Source: Diphasiastrum complanatum (taxonomy: Eukaryota; Streptophyta; Lycopodiopsida; Lycopodiales; Lycopodiaceae). From it: 64,000 nucleotides of DNA. A model generated the notes under the pieces. That model searched no databases, had not been told where the DNA came from, and worked only from the letters and a program-made list of their open reading frames with translations. Position 1 is the first letter of the stretch, and every line of letters begins with the position of its first letter. A program made the translations under genes and the position numbers. The DNA lies in the NCBI GenBank assembly GCA_029204225.1, contig CM055093.1, positions 22,249,436-22,313,435 on the forward strand. The letters are read 5' to 3'. Shown here one piece after another: positions 8,826-20,944 of this stretch.

Positions 8826-11800
8826 CTGGCGACCTCGACCTTTTCCATCTTTTGCACCTTCAATGATACCGGGAAGATCAAGCAGCTGCCAATAGAAAAA
8901 AAAAAAAAACCTTAGCAAGAAGCATTATGAAAGTACTTTGATCACATAAAGGAACAAAACTTCACCATTTTTTTAACAGATTCCAACAATAGCATGAAAG
9001 AGGCAAGTACCTCAAAAAACAACTATTACGTTGACACAGCTTTATAAGAATTAAGTTCAATTAACTAAATTGTAGGAAAGTGCTTAGTGAATAACAAAAA
9101 TAACTTGCTGAAAATCAATATTCCTATGTTTATTCCATATAAGTTACCTATTTAACTCCCTTTATTATCTACAAAATGTCTCCTTCCTATCAATCTCCCT
9201 TCATCACACAAACTTGGTAATCTCTTGTGGATGGTCACTTTGATTTTCGAAAGGCAAGGAAACACATCGAACATCCATGCATTTTTGTCAAAAATGGAGG
9301 TCAACATAAAAAAGACTAAGGTTATGGTCTTCAACACATCGGGATTTTATATGCAAAGGCACAGTTTCACATTGAATGGTGAGATAGTCTCCTCGTATAC
9401 ATGCAGAGTTGTACTCTTCATTGGCCCTATATCTAGTATGAGACTTGGTGCCGCTCGTCGACTTGGGAAAGGCTAGTCTTAGTCAATTTGGAGCAATCTT
9501 GTTTCAAGCGATATACACAGGATCCTCAAAGTAAGTGTCATCTCTTTTGACTCTTTGGTCACACCCACAACTATGTATGTAGCAAAGACATGGTGTATTG
9601 GGCTTACATCATCATATTAGGCTAGACTCTCACAACTTCAAGTCTTTATGCTTTCACATATGATGGGGACCAAAACCTCTATTCCACACCAAACATCCTA
9701 GCCGAGTTTGCAATGCCTCCCATTCAAGTTGAGGTAGTCTTCAAGTTCATCATCTATAGTCAATGATGTTTGGAGCTGGAGACACAAACACGAGGAGAGG
9801 AGATATCCATGGCTAGCACTCCCATCGTCATGTGAGATCTAGGAGCATGGGAATTACTCATCCTAAAGCCTTGGGGCCTCATGTCTATTGGATTCATAGA
9901 TCAAATCTTACTCTATACACAATACTTATCATCTTAAGTTGCCAATCTGATTTTGAGAGAACATGAATTCTCTTGGGTAATCCCAGCGTTGATGAAGAAG
10001 TACAATATAACCAATATGAACAAGTTAAGTATTAATATATAAGAAGAAAGGAAAAAGTGACTAAAAACTCAAACCATCACCACAAACCTTAACTTGAGAA
10101 GAGGAGTCAACAAGACACCATTTTTCCTGAATTCTGTGATCATTCATAATGAACATAACAAAAATCTAAATTACCAAAGACAAAACCATTAATTTGTAGA
10201 CAAGTTCTCTACACATATTTATCTCTTTCAAGAGACATTGTACACTCCTAGCATATACTTGGATGCAATTTTCATTGTCTTGTGCACCATTTTGAATATT
10301 GAAGACATTAATACATCTACTATCTCTTTCGTCCACTTGCTAGTTTTACTCACTAGTGGTCTTGATTAGTTTAAGGCCATTGACCTAGGCGCATTATCAG
10401 CTAATGCCTGCATCCCTATTTCCTAATGGGCATAAACTCATTTGAGGCTTGAAAAGCATCACCACCTTACCTCGGGAGCACAAACATGAAAACTAATCTG
10501 AATTTCACGGCAATAGACCACAAAGTAAAAGTAAGTTCAACCAATGTTAGCACCCCACTTCAAGTACACAAAACAAAACTTGGAATGCTTATAAAGTGGG
10601 GGCCTGTAAAAATCAAGTATGACTGGTGTTCTACTTCTCCTGAAGGAGCTCTTAATTGGCTCACACCCTCAAGGAGAGAATATGTTGAACACATATTCTC
10701 CTTGAACTCTTGAAGACGTCCTTAGATAGCATTTTGATACCAATTTATAAACGCATCACATCATAGCATCAAGACCAAACGAAATAGTGGTAAGTTGCTA
10801 ATGAAATGATAAATTAAAGCGTACATAGAACTTCAAAAACAAACTACCACATTCACCTACAAAGTAACCTTGCCATTAAAGAATTCTCACAAAGTTCTCA
10901 AAGACTCCAAAACGCAAAATTGACAAATGATACCATTAGCAAGGTATATATAGGCTCCTAACATCTTTTGCACACAATCAGAAAGTTAGTTAGGTGACTG
11001 TGGCATCATCCGAGTCACTCAGTGGCAAATTGGGCCCACTTCCTTAACCATAAAGGGGTCGGGGCTATGAGCTCATAAGTCCTTAAGTGACAGTAGAACT
11101 GTCCTCTTAACACTCCATTTTAGTATTACTCATAGAAATATATCTTCTCCTCTGGAATAGTGTTACACACTTCATTGAAACACCTAATACATCTTGTAAT
11201 CTATTGTTCCATTGAGCATTTTCTATTTCCTCCTCCTTCGCCACCTTTGACTTTATCCCCCAATCTGTGCCTTATCCTCCCTCGTGCCTCATCACTGCCA
11301 TTGTGGCAGAAAATCTCTTGAGAGTCACATCTCCTACTGAAAAGTCTAATGTGAGAATCTTGCCCTACCTCCCACCCTCGTGCAGAATGTCATTGTGCCT
11401 AACTCTTTTCAAAAGCAAAACAGTTTACTACATTTTTAAGATTCCGGGCAATACTACACTTACAATATCAGTCGTTACTATGAGAGCACCAACAAGAATC
11501 AAAAGCGAGATACGTGTGTAACAATGAGACCCCATGCAAAAATAAAAGAAAGACATAGATGGCAAAAATTAAAGACCTAAAATGTTGCACTGAATGGACA
11601 TGATTGTCACACCTGGATCTTGGCTCCACGATATTTGATTACTCCAGGAACACATGTCAATGTTGTGAATTCATATGAGGCAACCTGCATGTTGACATTG
11701 ATTAAAACAAAATGTAAGAACAAGAAGTTGAATTTACTAGGCAACCCTAGAAAGTTACAAACCTGCCCAAAAAAGTATAAGTGAAGATGTACATGAGTAC

Positions 11801-14800
11801 CTAGAGTCCTAATTCTACAGGAGTGCCCAAATAAACATAGAGTCTGCAGCGAAAAAAGCAATGCGTATATCATTAAGATTGAAAGCTAGAACCTACTCGA
11901 AGAGTAGAAGGGTTGGTGATAGAGAGTCTTAGCTTTCATAATCTCCAAGATAAAGTATTTGATTTGCTTATGCCTTCTGAATCTTTCATCTAGAGATCTT
12001 TATGGGACTTGTTAGTCACTAACAAAGTACCCACGGCAAAGGTGCCGTACCATGGCACACGTGACGTGGTACGGCACCTGTTGTTTTTTTTTTTTGGTTT
12101 TTTCACTAAAAATGACTTTAAAAATTAAAAAAAAGAAACAGCTACCGTGGGTTCCACGGCACCCACGGCACCCGTGCCGTATCAGGTGCCATACCACGAC
12201 ACCTGGAACTTTGGAACTCACTAATAAGATGATGACTACTAGTTAGCCCCTGTTAACTCTATTTAAGGCTGGTTACCAGAGATCCACAAAATGGTTCTCT
12301 CCTCACAAAATCATCTATTAAATACAATCAGACACAAAGTATTTTTTTCTAGTTAGTTCCAATGCTTTTCATGAATTTTCATCTAACTAAAAAAAAACCA
12401 TATAGCCATCCAATGGCAAACCTTTCACACTTCCAACTGCCATATATGGAGATTCACTAAACTTTGTAAAGTAGGTTGTGCAGTCAACATGAGCAGCTTT
12501 AAAGCAGCAGTAATACAAGACTTTCATGCCACTTCTAAGTACAGATAGTTGTTTCATTTGAACAAGTATTAGGCTACTTTGGAGAATTTTAGATACTATG
12601 ACATCCCTACTCATGTATTATGTTCTCAAGAGCAGGTTTGCCAAAATATTTTAGCATTCATACATTGTATAGAAACTAATGTACCGAGTTTTTATCACTT
12701 CCCTAAAGGTGAGGACAGACTCGGTCATGGCTACCTCCTCATATAGATAGAAAATAAAATACATTTCATAATTTCAACTTGCTCAAAACATAACAAAATA
12801 AATAGCATAGTTTGTGGGCAAATTGCAAATTAAAGATAGAAAAAAATTACAAAAACAAGTCATCCGCAACGTGCAATCTTAATGGAGTCCAATCACAAAA
12901 CCTTTGACCGTCAGCTGGATGAATACATTGCACGGACCAAATGCTACATACCTCCTCAAATGTCATCAATGCATAAAATAGGTGCAATTCAAACAGATCC
13001 ATATTATCTTTTCATACATTCGTACAGAGAAATAAATACTAAGCTTCTATCGCCACTCTTAAGGTGAAAGACAGACTCGCTGATGATGAAGGCTGGCAAT
13101 CCGGAGCAAAGCCCATCAAATGAAGTCCCTACTTCCTTGTGTGCGTTGAACTTGCAATTTCATTAAGGCACTGATTACAACAATGTTAACCACTTCTTCC
13201 TCAAGACATCTAAGGCATTTTCATATTGGAATGGTTGAGTAAGAGTAGCCAAATGATGATAAAAAGCGTACTACGATTTCATCAAGATTTTCTTTCTTTG
13301 ATGTAAATGTTATCTACAAACATAACAAATCGTGGATCAGGGAAGCTTTTCATTGAGCTACTTTCAGATTAGACATGTCTTGTAACACTACCTCTATCAA
13401 ACAATTACAATTAACATCATCTATATAATTTCCACCAACAAAGGAACAACAGCCAATTAACACTCAATTATGTCAACCAAATTTGACAGCACTTAGATAT
13501 TTACCCAAAACCGGAAAAAAATTGCACAACAATTCCTTATAATGGCATCATTAAAATCTATATTCAGTTTGCAGATTTTCCATTCAAAAGAGAAACATGG
13601 GAACAGGCAAGTAGGTAGCTCAATGGTGTCACCTCCGAAAATGTGCCAGTAAGCTTATTCAAAAGGGTGGACTTGCCAACTGAAGGAAATCCAACAAGTC
13701 CAACTCGAGAATCGCCACTTTTAGTCACATCAAAACCCTCCCCTGCTCCTCCACCTTTCGATGATGGTGGAGCCAATATTTCTCTCCGTAATTTTGCCAG
13801 CTTTGCCTAAAAAACCAAAAAGTTGATTCAGCGAAAAAATAAACGAGATCAATGAGAAGACTACTTTTATATAAGTGTTCCTAATACCTATATTAAATGT
13901 GAACTAAAACCTAGTCGTAGCAAATCAGTTGTCTAGGTAGGCATTAAGTGATGCAAGCTTTTTAGTTTCTCTGCTCAAAAAGTAGTAAAAATAAGCGTAA
14001 ATAATCTGAATCAGATGGCGCATCCCATATGGTTTCTGGTAAAAGAAGCCAACCTACACATAGAGCGCATCATAGTTCCCTCATTGCACACAAAATGAAT
14101 CTTGGAACAACATTTGGATTGCTTTCCATACATACAGAAGAAAAAATGTAGTGATTTCTTTCCACATTAAAGAAATTAAATGATTCTTACATTCTGTACG
14201 TATGGAATTTAATACATTTCATGGGTACAGAACAGAACATACCCTAAAATGTACAGAACAGGTATCTATGGAACTCTTCACACGAGCCACGAGAATACTT
14301 TGAAAGAGAGCTATGATGGCATTGAATTCTCTACCAAAATTTTCCATTATGGTTACCTTACCATGACTTTGTGATTATAGACTCAGTTGAGTTGCATGTT
14401 CTGGTCAGATTTCGATTTGCTTTGCAAAAGAAATAGTAAGTATCCTAACAAAAGAAAGGAACGACTAGATGTCATTAAGTACAATGGAAACTGGTCTGAA
14501 CAATGCATCTATACTCAAATTGTCCTAGGTACTTAGAATTGATTGAGTAAAAAACTTAGCATACGTATTAAGAGAAGGTGATGCTACAAGGTATTGAACA
14601 AAAATAAGGCACTTTGGCTTATTCGATAGTTGCTTTCCGGGTGATGAGCATGAAAGAAACTATCGAGGAAGGTAAGACATCCAAGCATCGTAGGATAAAA
14701 TAAAGATTGCAGAATGTAGTATTATTTATGATCCAAGGTACTCGAAAATCAAAAGATTGTTCGAGGAAGATCATGTCGTGCCCCTACACAAATCATTATT

Positions 14801-17800
14801 ACCAAAAGACCTCAATCACACAAAGTTCAAAAGCAGTCAAATCAGAAAAATAAAATTGTCAAAAATATTTGTAGCGATTATATCTCGCTAATTTAGCTTT
14901 GAACATGGTGTAACTGCAAACAAACACTGCCCTATTTGTTTCTTGGACAGGAATCCTGAATATGTTACAACTCAATTCAGATCTTTTTGGATCTTGATTC
15001 ATGGTGTCACAAACTAAGATATATATCATTCATATCCAAAATCATATTGCAATTTTGAAGTATACGATGGTACATCAATATTTCACACAAAAAGCTAATA
15101 GTTACTCTAATCAACGGTAGGCACACGAAGAGTAATAGGGGGCATTAGGAGGCCATAAGCCATCTTGTGGCCCATTATCTTGGCTTTTGGAGCACATATT
15201 CTTCGAGAATATAGTGATCGTCTATTTGCAAAGAAAAGGAACCTTAGTAGGACCATGGAAGACACTATAAAGTTTTACACAAAAAGCCCAAAAAGCAGGC
15301 AATGTAATGAAAGGACCGGAACCGCTAGGTGGTTCACTCGACATCAAAAAAGTTGTTGGAAGGCCGTCATAATCATGTGAAAAAGAGAAATCGCCTTCTC
15401 CGTATGGCTGGTTGAAGGATTATCATACTACAAATGCCCTTGTAAACCATAAACATACCATGGGACGATAACTCTCAAACTAAAAAATCTAGAAATAAGT
15501 ACAAAATGTGTTGGCAAACCCCTTCGCTCATAGCCAATTGAGATTTACCAAAGCATTTTCAATCTTGCTTCAAACTTTCCATGTTTAAAAGCCGATGTAA
15601 TATGAAGTCTATGGTAGTAATACCTTGGTGACATCAGAACATATTCAGAGACCCCCAGCATTCCAAAACATGAGTGTTTCAAATCATTGGACCAAGTTCA
15701 AAACTCTACCGTTTAGATTCTTTTTTTAAAGATTTTTTTCAATTTCTGAAAACATATAATGTCATATATAAGAACCATCCTTGATAAAAATACATAAACA
15801 GTGGAAATACTCGATTCTAAACTTAAGGAATATTTGGGCCTAGTTTCACAGAAGTTGAATCTGGTATAGAATACACATTTTCTATAGTTTACCTAAACTA
15901 GCATTGGTGTGGAAGACGTTCCAATTTTTATATACACAAAAAAGCTAATAAACTCTACTCACTCTCTGCATTCACATTGTTTAGTTCAAATATAAGTTTC
16001 ATAAAAATATATACTATAGCTCTAGTATGTTAATTATTTGGTTTTAGAAATAATAATTTAACTTTATTATGATTTGTACTTTAGTATTATGAACCCTAAG
16101 AAAATCTATCAAGTTTTGTCAAACATTCCAAAAGAGAGCACCAAACGTTTTAAGAGTGTTGTGTGACACTCATTCTGTATGTATTCCAAAATGCTATGTA
16201 ACTATGTATCTAAATTCGGGAGCACAAAGATGTGTAGCAACCAAGTGAAGAAACCCAAATTTTTAATCGAAAGGACAAGAATAAACACTCCAATGACATT
16301 TATCATTGAAGTCATCTCTAGAGTCTATCGACAACAAGGAATAGGAAGTTGAGCAGCTAATTGATGCTAGTTATTGTCAATGTGCTGAGGCAACCTCTTT
16401 TGCATAAGCACCTGCAAGATACCATTTTGATGCTTCTTGTCTACTATGTTGTCACATATAGTTCTAATGGAGGAACTAAACCCAACAACCATGCAGCTTA
16501 TAAACCAAAAATTTTTAACTTTTACTAGATAAAAATCATTTGAAAGTTCCAATCTTTCAAGATTATGATAACCACATGCTGCCATATCATTCTAGAGGCC
16601 TTGCTTAAGTTCGTCAAACATCACCATTTCCCTTGGAAGTAATTTTGACCTCTTGCTTGTTGTCAATGGAAGCAAAAGCTACCACAACACCACTTAACAT
16701 AATGTGGTGGAAAATCGAATCTAAAAGGATAAACAAAAGCATTTAAATGCAAATCAAGATTGACTATGCAATACTAACCTTCAACAAGCCAAGATGATGA
16801 GCAGTTGCTTTATTCTTTTGTGTCCTCGCCATCTACATAATCATTACTATCGTTAGTCATAGAAGTTTTTTTATGTGAAACCTCTACAAATATCATCATG
16901 AACAAAAAGCCTAATTGCAAAAAAGCATCGGCATCAAATGCGAAAATGTTTTCATATGACAGCAATAAAAAATTCATATGTACACACCTCAAAAGCATCA
17001 ACGTGGAGTAATTTCATGATTAAAGCTTATTAACTACCTTAGAGTTATCAAATCAAGGAACATGTACCATGAAAGTATGGTTTGTCGTGGTACAGTGGCA
17101 GCATTTATCCTATCCACTATGCTATGAAAAAGAAAAATTTAGAGAAACAACAATATCCTAGTCACCACAATATCCACTTTGGTTTTGATTTTTTATTTAC
17201 AAGTTATTTCTTGTATGATGTAACTTGTAAATCAATTTCAGTAACTCAATTAATCGCATCAGACATTGTACATGTTTTCCCTTGCAATTAAGATATGATG
17301 AACAAAGAACCAATGTGCAAATAAAGAATTGTGCTAGATGATGTAAATCATCTTACGAATGGATGAACTGAAATACATACGATAAAATGGCAAACTAACA
17401 TCCCCTATGAGTCTTGTCAATCTTATGAAATCTGGATCCAAAAAGTCGTGTCTAAAAAGTCAAGTCTCATGAGGTTATAACTCAAGTCAAAAGCTTACAA
17501 CTTGAGTTAATATGACAAGTTCCTACATAAGAATTAACTACTTGACTTTGTGTTGTGTTAATTCGATGAATTGACCTACATTGGTTTAGAACATATGGAA
17601 CTTACACAACATCCATGTCGATAAATATTTAAGTTTCTATATTTAGTTATTACCCTAAATTAGAAGAGTTTGGGTCTCAAAACTCCATAAGTAAACCATA
17701 AAAGCTAAGGGCTTTCCAAAACAGTCCAAAATGTCGAAATGTAAAAATTTGCTAAATTGTAGTTAACCCCAAACCTAAATATAGCCAACATATGGGGTGT

Positions 17801-19538
17801 ATGTGATTCATTCATTGTAGTTGCACCTAAGAACACAATAAAAGGCTAAAATTAAACTAGAGCTAGGTGTGGGGTCGCAGCATAATCAAAGAGTTCGCAT
17901 ACATGTAAACATGGGAGAAACATTATTGAAAAGGAAACCTTAGAGAAGCAAACAAATGCACTACCTAGAAATACCAAATTTAAATTGTGGAAAAAGTCCT
18001 ATTTGGAAATTTGTAGACCTATCCCATACTACTCAAGTCATAGGGCTTGTAGGAGAGAATTCACTCCAAGTTTTGCTCTTGCTTCCTAGCCAGAACCAAC
18101 AAAAAGAAAAAAATTTGGTTCTTCTCATCAAAATGTAGCATTTGCACTTGGGTGTCCCTTGCTTTCTACAACAATTCAGCATCATTGTTCTCGTCAAAGA
18201 TAACTTCTCGACTCAAAATGATCTAGATTGTGATAACAAATTTTATGTTTCTCCTTGGAAGCATATCCAACAAAGATGCATTTTTGCTATCCACCTTTTG
18301 TCTCTATTCATCTAGTACATGTGCTATGCATTGCATCAAAACTCCAATTCCTTGGTAGGTGACCTATTTTGAAGATGCCGCAGCCGAACAAAAATTTGAC
18401 AAACCTTTGCCTTTTATCATGCCCCTAGCACATTCCGCCAATGTTCTCCTTTTCGTTTCCACTACAACATTATGGAAGAGGAAGAGAGGAAGGGAGTGAG
18501 GGTGGAGGTTAGCTCAAATGCTCCTTATGCTTGCGGAGTAGAGATGCGGTTAGTTGTCTTCTAATTCCACACTCCTTACGAAATGCATCAAACTTTATTG
18601 ATGTGTATTCTTCGCCTCTATCAATGGCTTGTGATTCATGAAATAAGTTGTAAGTTGTGAAACACTGGGTCGTGCCTCCTGAATTATGTGAAATAAAACT
18701 GTGCAGGTCAATTAAAACAAATTGATGTGACAAGGGTTCCAGACTTGCTGTCAATTTCACAGCAGGAAGATGTTCCTCCACCAAGAGGCTTTTTGGGTTG
18801 CAGGTCAATCCCCACTTCCAAGTTTGTACCATGGTCAATCTTGTACTGTTGGCTCATAGTTTTGAAGTTAAGAGCTTTAGAATTCAACTTTCAAAGTTCA
18901 AACTTGAGGATAATGTCAATCCTTGCACGCATTGCGCTGGACCTACCACTCAGGGCACAGGGCAGCAAGCAGAGAATCAGAGCTCCCGTGCTTTCAGAGA
19001 TGAGGAACCTGAAGACGTGCATTGTGTAGATGCAGCTATAGTATGTAAGATCCTCCCTATAGTGGCAAGCACAGAGGTTTAAGATTGATTTCAAATCACA
19101 AGAGAGGCCATCTTATACTTTGGTGCCCCGTGTCACCATACCATGGCGTCAGAATTTCTTGTGTACCACGTAGTTGGACAGCTCTTCTGGAGGTTACAGA
19201 TGCAGACAGGGGGATGAACAATCAACATAGTCTTCATGTTGATTGGTGGCATCCTTTGTTCTTCTTTGGAAGCAAAATAAAGCACTTTGGAGCTAAAAAG
19301 GGAGACATAGTTCTTGAACCCTAAAATACATCTGAAGAAACACTCGCTTAATCATTTTCACTGAGAGCTTAAACTTCAAATTTCCCAGCATACGGAAATA
19401 TTTACATTCAATGCGCGTGAGAATGTCAGTAGAGCGGTCAAAGTAAAACCCTAAAAGCACTGTCAAAAAAACAGAAAAGAGATCGGATTTCCAAACCTCA
19501 TCTTCGATGTCCTTGATCTTCTGCATCACCGTCGCCAT
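8826..19538 (-). CDS. DRG1: DRG family GTPase, exons 1-5 (N-terminal 134 codons, continues left)
   Basis: Five exons, all phase 0 with GT-AG borders: 19538-19497 ([14 protein letters not shown]), 16832-16779 ([18 protein letters not shown]), 13806-13633, 11684-11613 and 8885-8826. They join into the conserved N-terminus of developmentally regulated GTP-binding proteins. These are translation-associated GTPases that bind a DFRP partner and polysomes. Visible motifs are the basic helical N-terminus, the G1 P-loop GFPSVGKST in exon 3, YEFTTLT in exon 4 and the G3 motif DLPGIIEG in exon 5, ending KGRGRQ. The [14 protein letters not shown] start favours the plant DRG1-like type over the DRG2-like type. 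G4, G5 and the TGS domain would lie left of the window (family length about 370). The first ATG has a good context (CACCATGGC). Introns are 2.66, 2.97, 1.95, 2.73 and more than 8.8 kb. No stop or splice defect is seen, so the gene looks functional. Confidence 0.93.
9230..9860 (+). pseudogene. LINE reverse transcriptase 3' remnant in DRG intron 4
   Basis: Frames read [21 protein letters not shown] and, after shifts, [33 protein letters not shown] and [12 protein letters not shown]. These match in order the thumb and downstream region of plant LINE reverse transcriptases ([45 protein letters not shown]). It is antisense to DRG, frameshifted and missing the catalytic part. Limits are approximate. 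Confidence 0.7.
9861..11612. other. DRG intron 4 remainder
   Basis: A/T-rich intron sequence between the LINE remnant and exon 4. No conserved frame, RNA gene or clean repeat is seen. Confidence 0.5.
12028..12211. repeat. Possible small foldback element in DRG intron 3
   Basis: GC-rich arms of GGTGCCGTACCATGGCAC type face imperfect complements near 12165-12206 (GTGCCATACCACGACACC) across an A/T-rich middle with T11 and A8 runs. The GGTGCC/GTGCCG array and A/T middle resemble the plan of the local hAT ends. No CATAG termini or target duplication were found, so its class is uncertain. Confidence 0.4.
12212..13632. other. DRG intron 3 remainder
   Basis: Intron sequence with no recognised gene. 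A short motif around GACAGACTCG recurs at about 12715 and 13070, possibly a relic of an old repeat. Confidence 0.4.
13807..16778. other. DRG intron 2
   Basis: Nearly 3 kb of A/T-rich sequence. A 71-codon plus-strand frame at 15165-15380 has no recognised domain and is not called a gene. No repeat pair or RNA gene is apparent. Confidence 0.5.
16833..18140. other. DRG intron 1, 3' part
   Basis: A/T-rich intron sequence. Short frames carry no recognisable domain. Confidence 0.45.
18141..18640 (-). pseudogene. Copia integrase remnant in DRG intron 1
   Basis: Minus-strand frames give [20 protein letters not shown], matching the copia integrase segment around the second catalytic Asp (GGEYxSxxFxxFCxExGI), then [12 protein letters not shown]-like and [15 protein letters not shown], matching the end of integrase. 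The order is right but frames are broken and no LTR is found. It lies in the same orientation as DRG. Confidence 0.65.
18641..19496. other. DRG intron 1, 5' part
   Basis: Two plus-strand frames of 94-100 codons (18727-19082) show no known domain and lie within the intron. A plant telo-box-like AACCCTAA occurs at 19317 and 19447, near the promoter. No further feature is supported. Confidence 0.4.
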
Positions 19539-19880
19539 GGTGTCTGCTCGCCCTTACAACCTCCCCTAACCCCTAGTTGTGTGTACCCTGGAACGAGGCC
19601 TGATCTAAATGCGTCCACTGCAAGGCACGCCGCACAAGTATGCAAAGCCTAAACTGAGCAGATATTGTGAATGAGATGTTACTTGTCCCAATTGATAGTT
19701 CTATGCGTTGCGCAGGAGCGCGATGGAGCAGGAGCAGCAGGACGAGGAAGGGGGGAAGAGGATCGCGATGGAATGCAGCTTTGTTGATTGATCTGCTTCG
19801 AAGCTAGTGTTCAGCTGAAGCACTGCCTTCGTAAATCTAAAAGGTCATAACGACACAACCGGCCTTATAAATATAAGGGC
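19539..19880 (-). promoter_or_regulatory. DRG 5' UTR and candidate TATA box
   Basis: CCTTATATTTATAAGG (on the minus strand, about 19863-19878) is the best TATA-like site, some 325 bp before the start codon. Transcription would begin near 19835-19845. No ATG lies between it and the annotated start on the minus strand, and the leader has a pyrimidine-rich segment (about 19745-19785). The site is palindromic, so it gives no direction by itself. Confidence 0.45.
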
Positions 19881-20848
19881 TTCTTTGCATGTGACCCCCT
19901 CCGTCCCATTGCTTATTGCACATGCCTTGTAAGGCCTTTTCACCAATGTAAACCCAAGGGAGGGTTTCAATTAATGGTGTTCGGACTACATGTAAGTCCC
20001 TTTATTTGGCCCTTTCACTTGTCACACATTTTTTGAGCTTGGCAAGTGAGTTGACGGGCAATTGAGTTGAGTTAAGGTCTACAATATGATTGGCCCATTT
20101 GAATCTTGACATGAGATTGGTCCATTTTATATAAAGTGTTTTGTTTTGAAATGCAAGTATGAAACTGTTCATGTTAAAAGGTTGAAGGGTGCTCTAAGTT
20201 TTTTTTTTTTTTCAAGCAATCACCTTTCAACTAGAAAGGTCAAAATTGAAATGCATTTCATTGAAAGAAATATTGGCAGTGAAGGGTTAAAGACTTCAAA
20301 ATGCAGGCCAACATGCCAGAGGCAGCTCAACATGCCAGGGGGACATTGGGGGGACCAAAAAATGGATTCAACTTGCCCCTGTGTGGCAGTGGGTCCCTGC
20401 CATGTCATTTTGCCACATAGTGACAAGTGGATGTTAATGTGACAAGGTGGGAATCCCATTTTTTTCTTGGACCAATAGAAGAGCTTTATTTTAAATTTTG
20501 GACCGGTGGAAAAAAAGAAAAACGAGACAATAAATGAGCCCTAGTGGAATATATACATACTCCACGGGATGTCCAAATCAACAACAAGCATCACCCATTG
20601 GTTTTTGACAATGTCCATGGCACCAAGTCACGGACGAAACGTTAAAATATCCCAATTGGCGACATATTCTCAATTGCAATGGGTGGTGCCCAAAACATTG
20701 ATTTCCAATGAGCCTTGGAGAGTTTTTCCAACAAGCACCAAAAATCCTTGAATCTAGTGGTATGAGAGATAGTCATGAATGGTCATGCCCTTGTCTTTTT
20801 GTCCATGATAGAGTTGCATTGGGACCAACTCAGTGGCCCATTATTTTT
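19881..20848. other. Intergenic region upstream of DRG
   Basis: No gene is recognised. The 75-100-codon frames here do not match known domains. It may contain more of the gypsy element whose integrase remnant follows. Confidence 0.4.
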
Positions 20849-20944
20849 TATTTTGGTTCATGTCTTCTTTACCAACAATGTTGGAAGCTACAATGAAATC
20901 TATGTGGTGGTAGACGAGCTTAAAAAGTATGCTCATTTCATGCC
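20849..20944 (+). pseudogene. Ty3/gypsy integrase scrap
   Basis: The frame reads NEIYVVVDELKKYAHFMP, matching the first catalytic Asp region of gypsy integrase (IMVVVDRLTKYAHFIP). It ends where copia-1 sequence on the other strand begins, so the two are joined by an old breakpoint or insertion. Confidence 0.65.

Noticed and set aside
9152-9337. Minus-strand frame at the LINE remnant
   Set aside because: It is the antisense of the LINE thumb motif and ignores DRG splice sites.
13564-13776. A self-contained 70-residue GTPase fragment
   Set aside because: It is DRG exon 3 read through into its intron. The flanking exons were found.
19085-19324. 79-codon plus-strand frame next to DRG exon 1
   Set aside because: It lies in intron 1 on the opposite strand, has no domain and no supporting signals.
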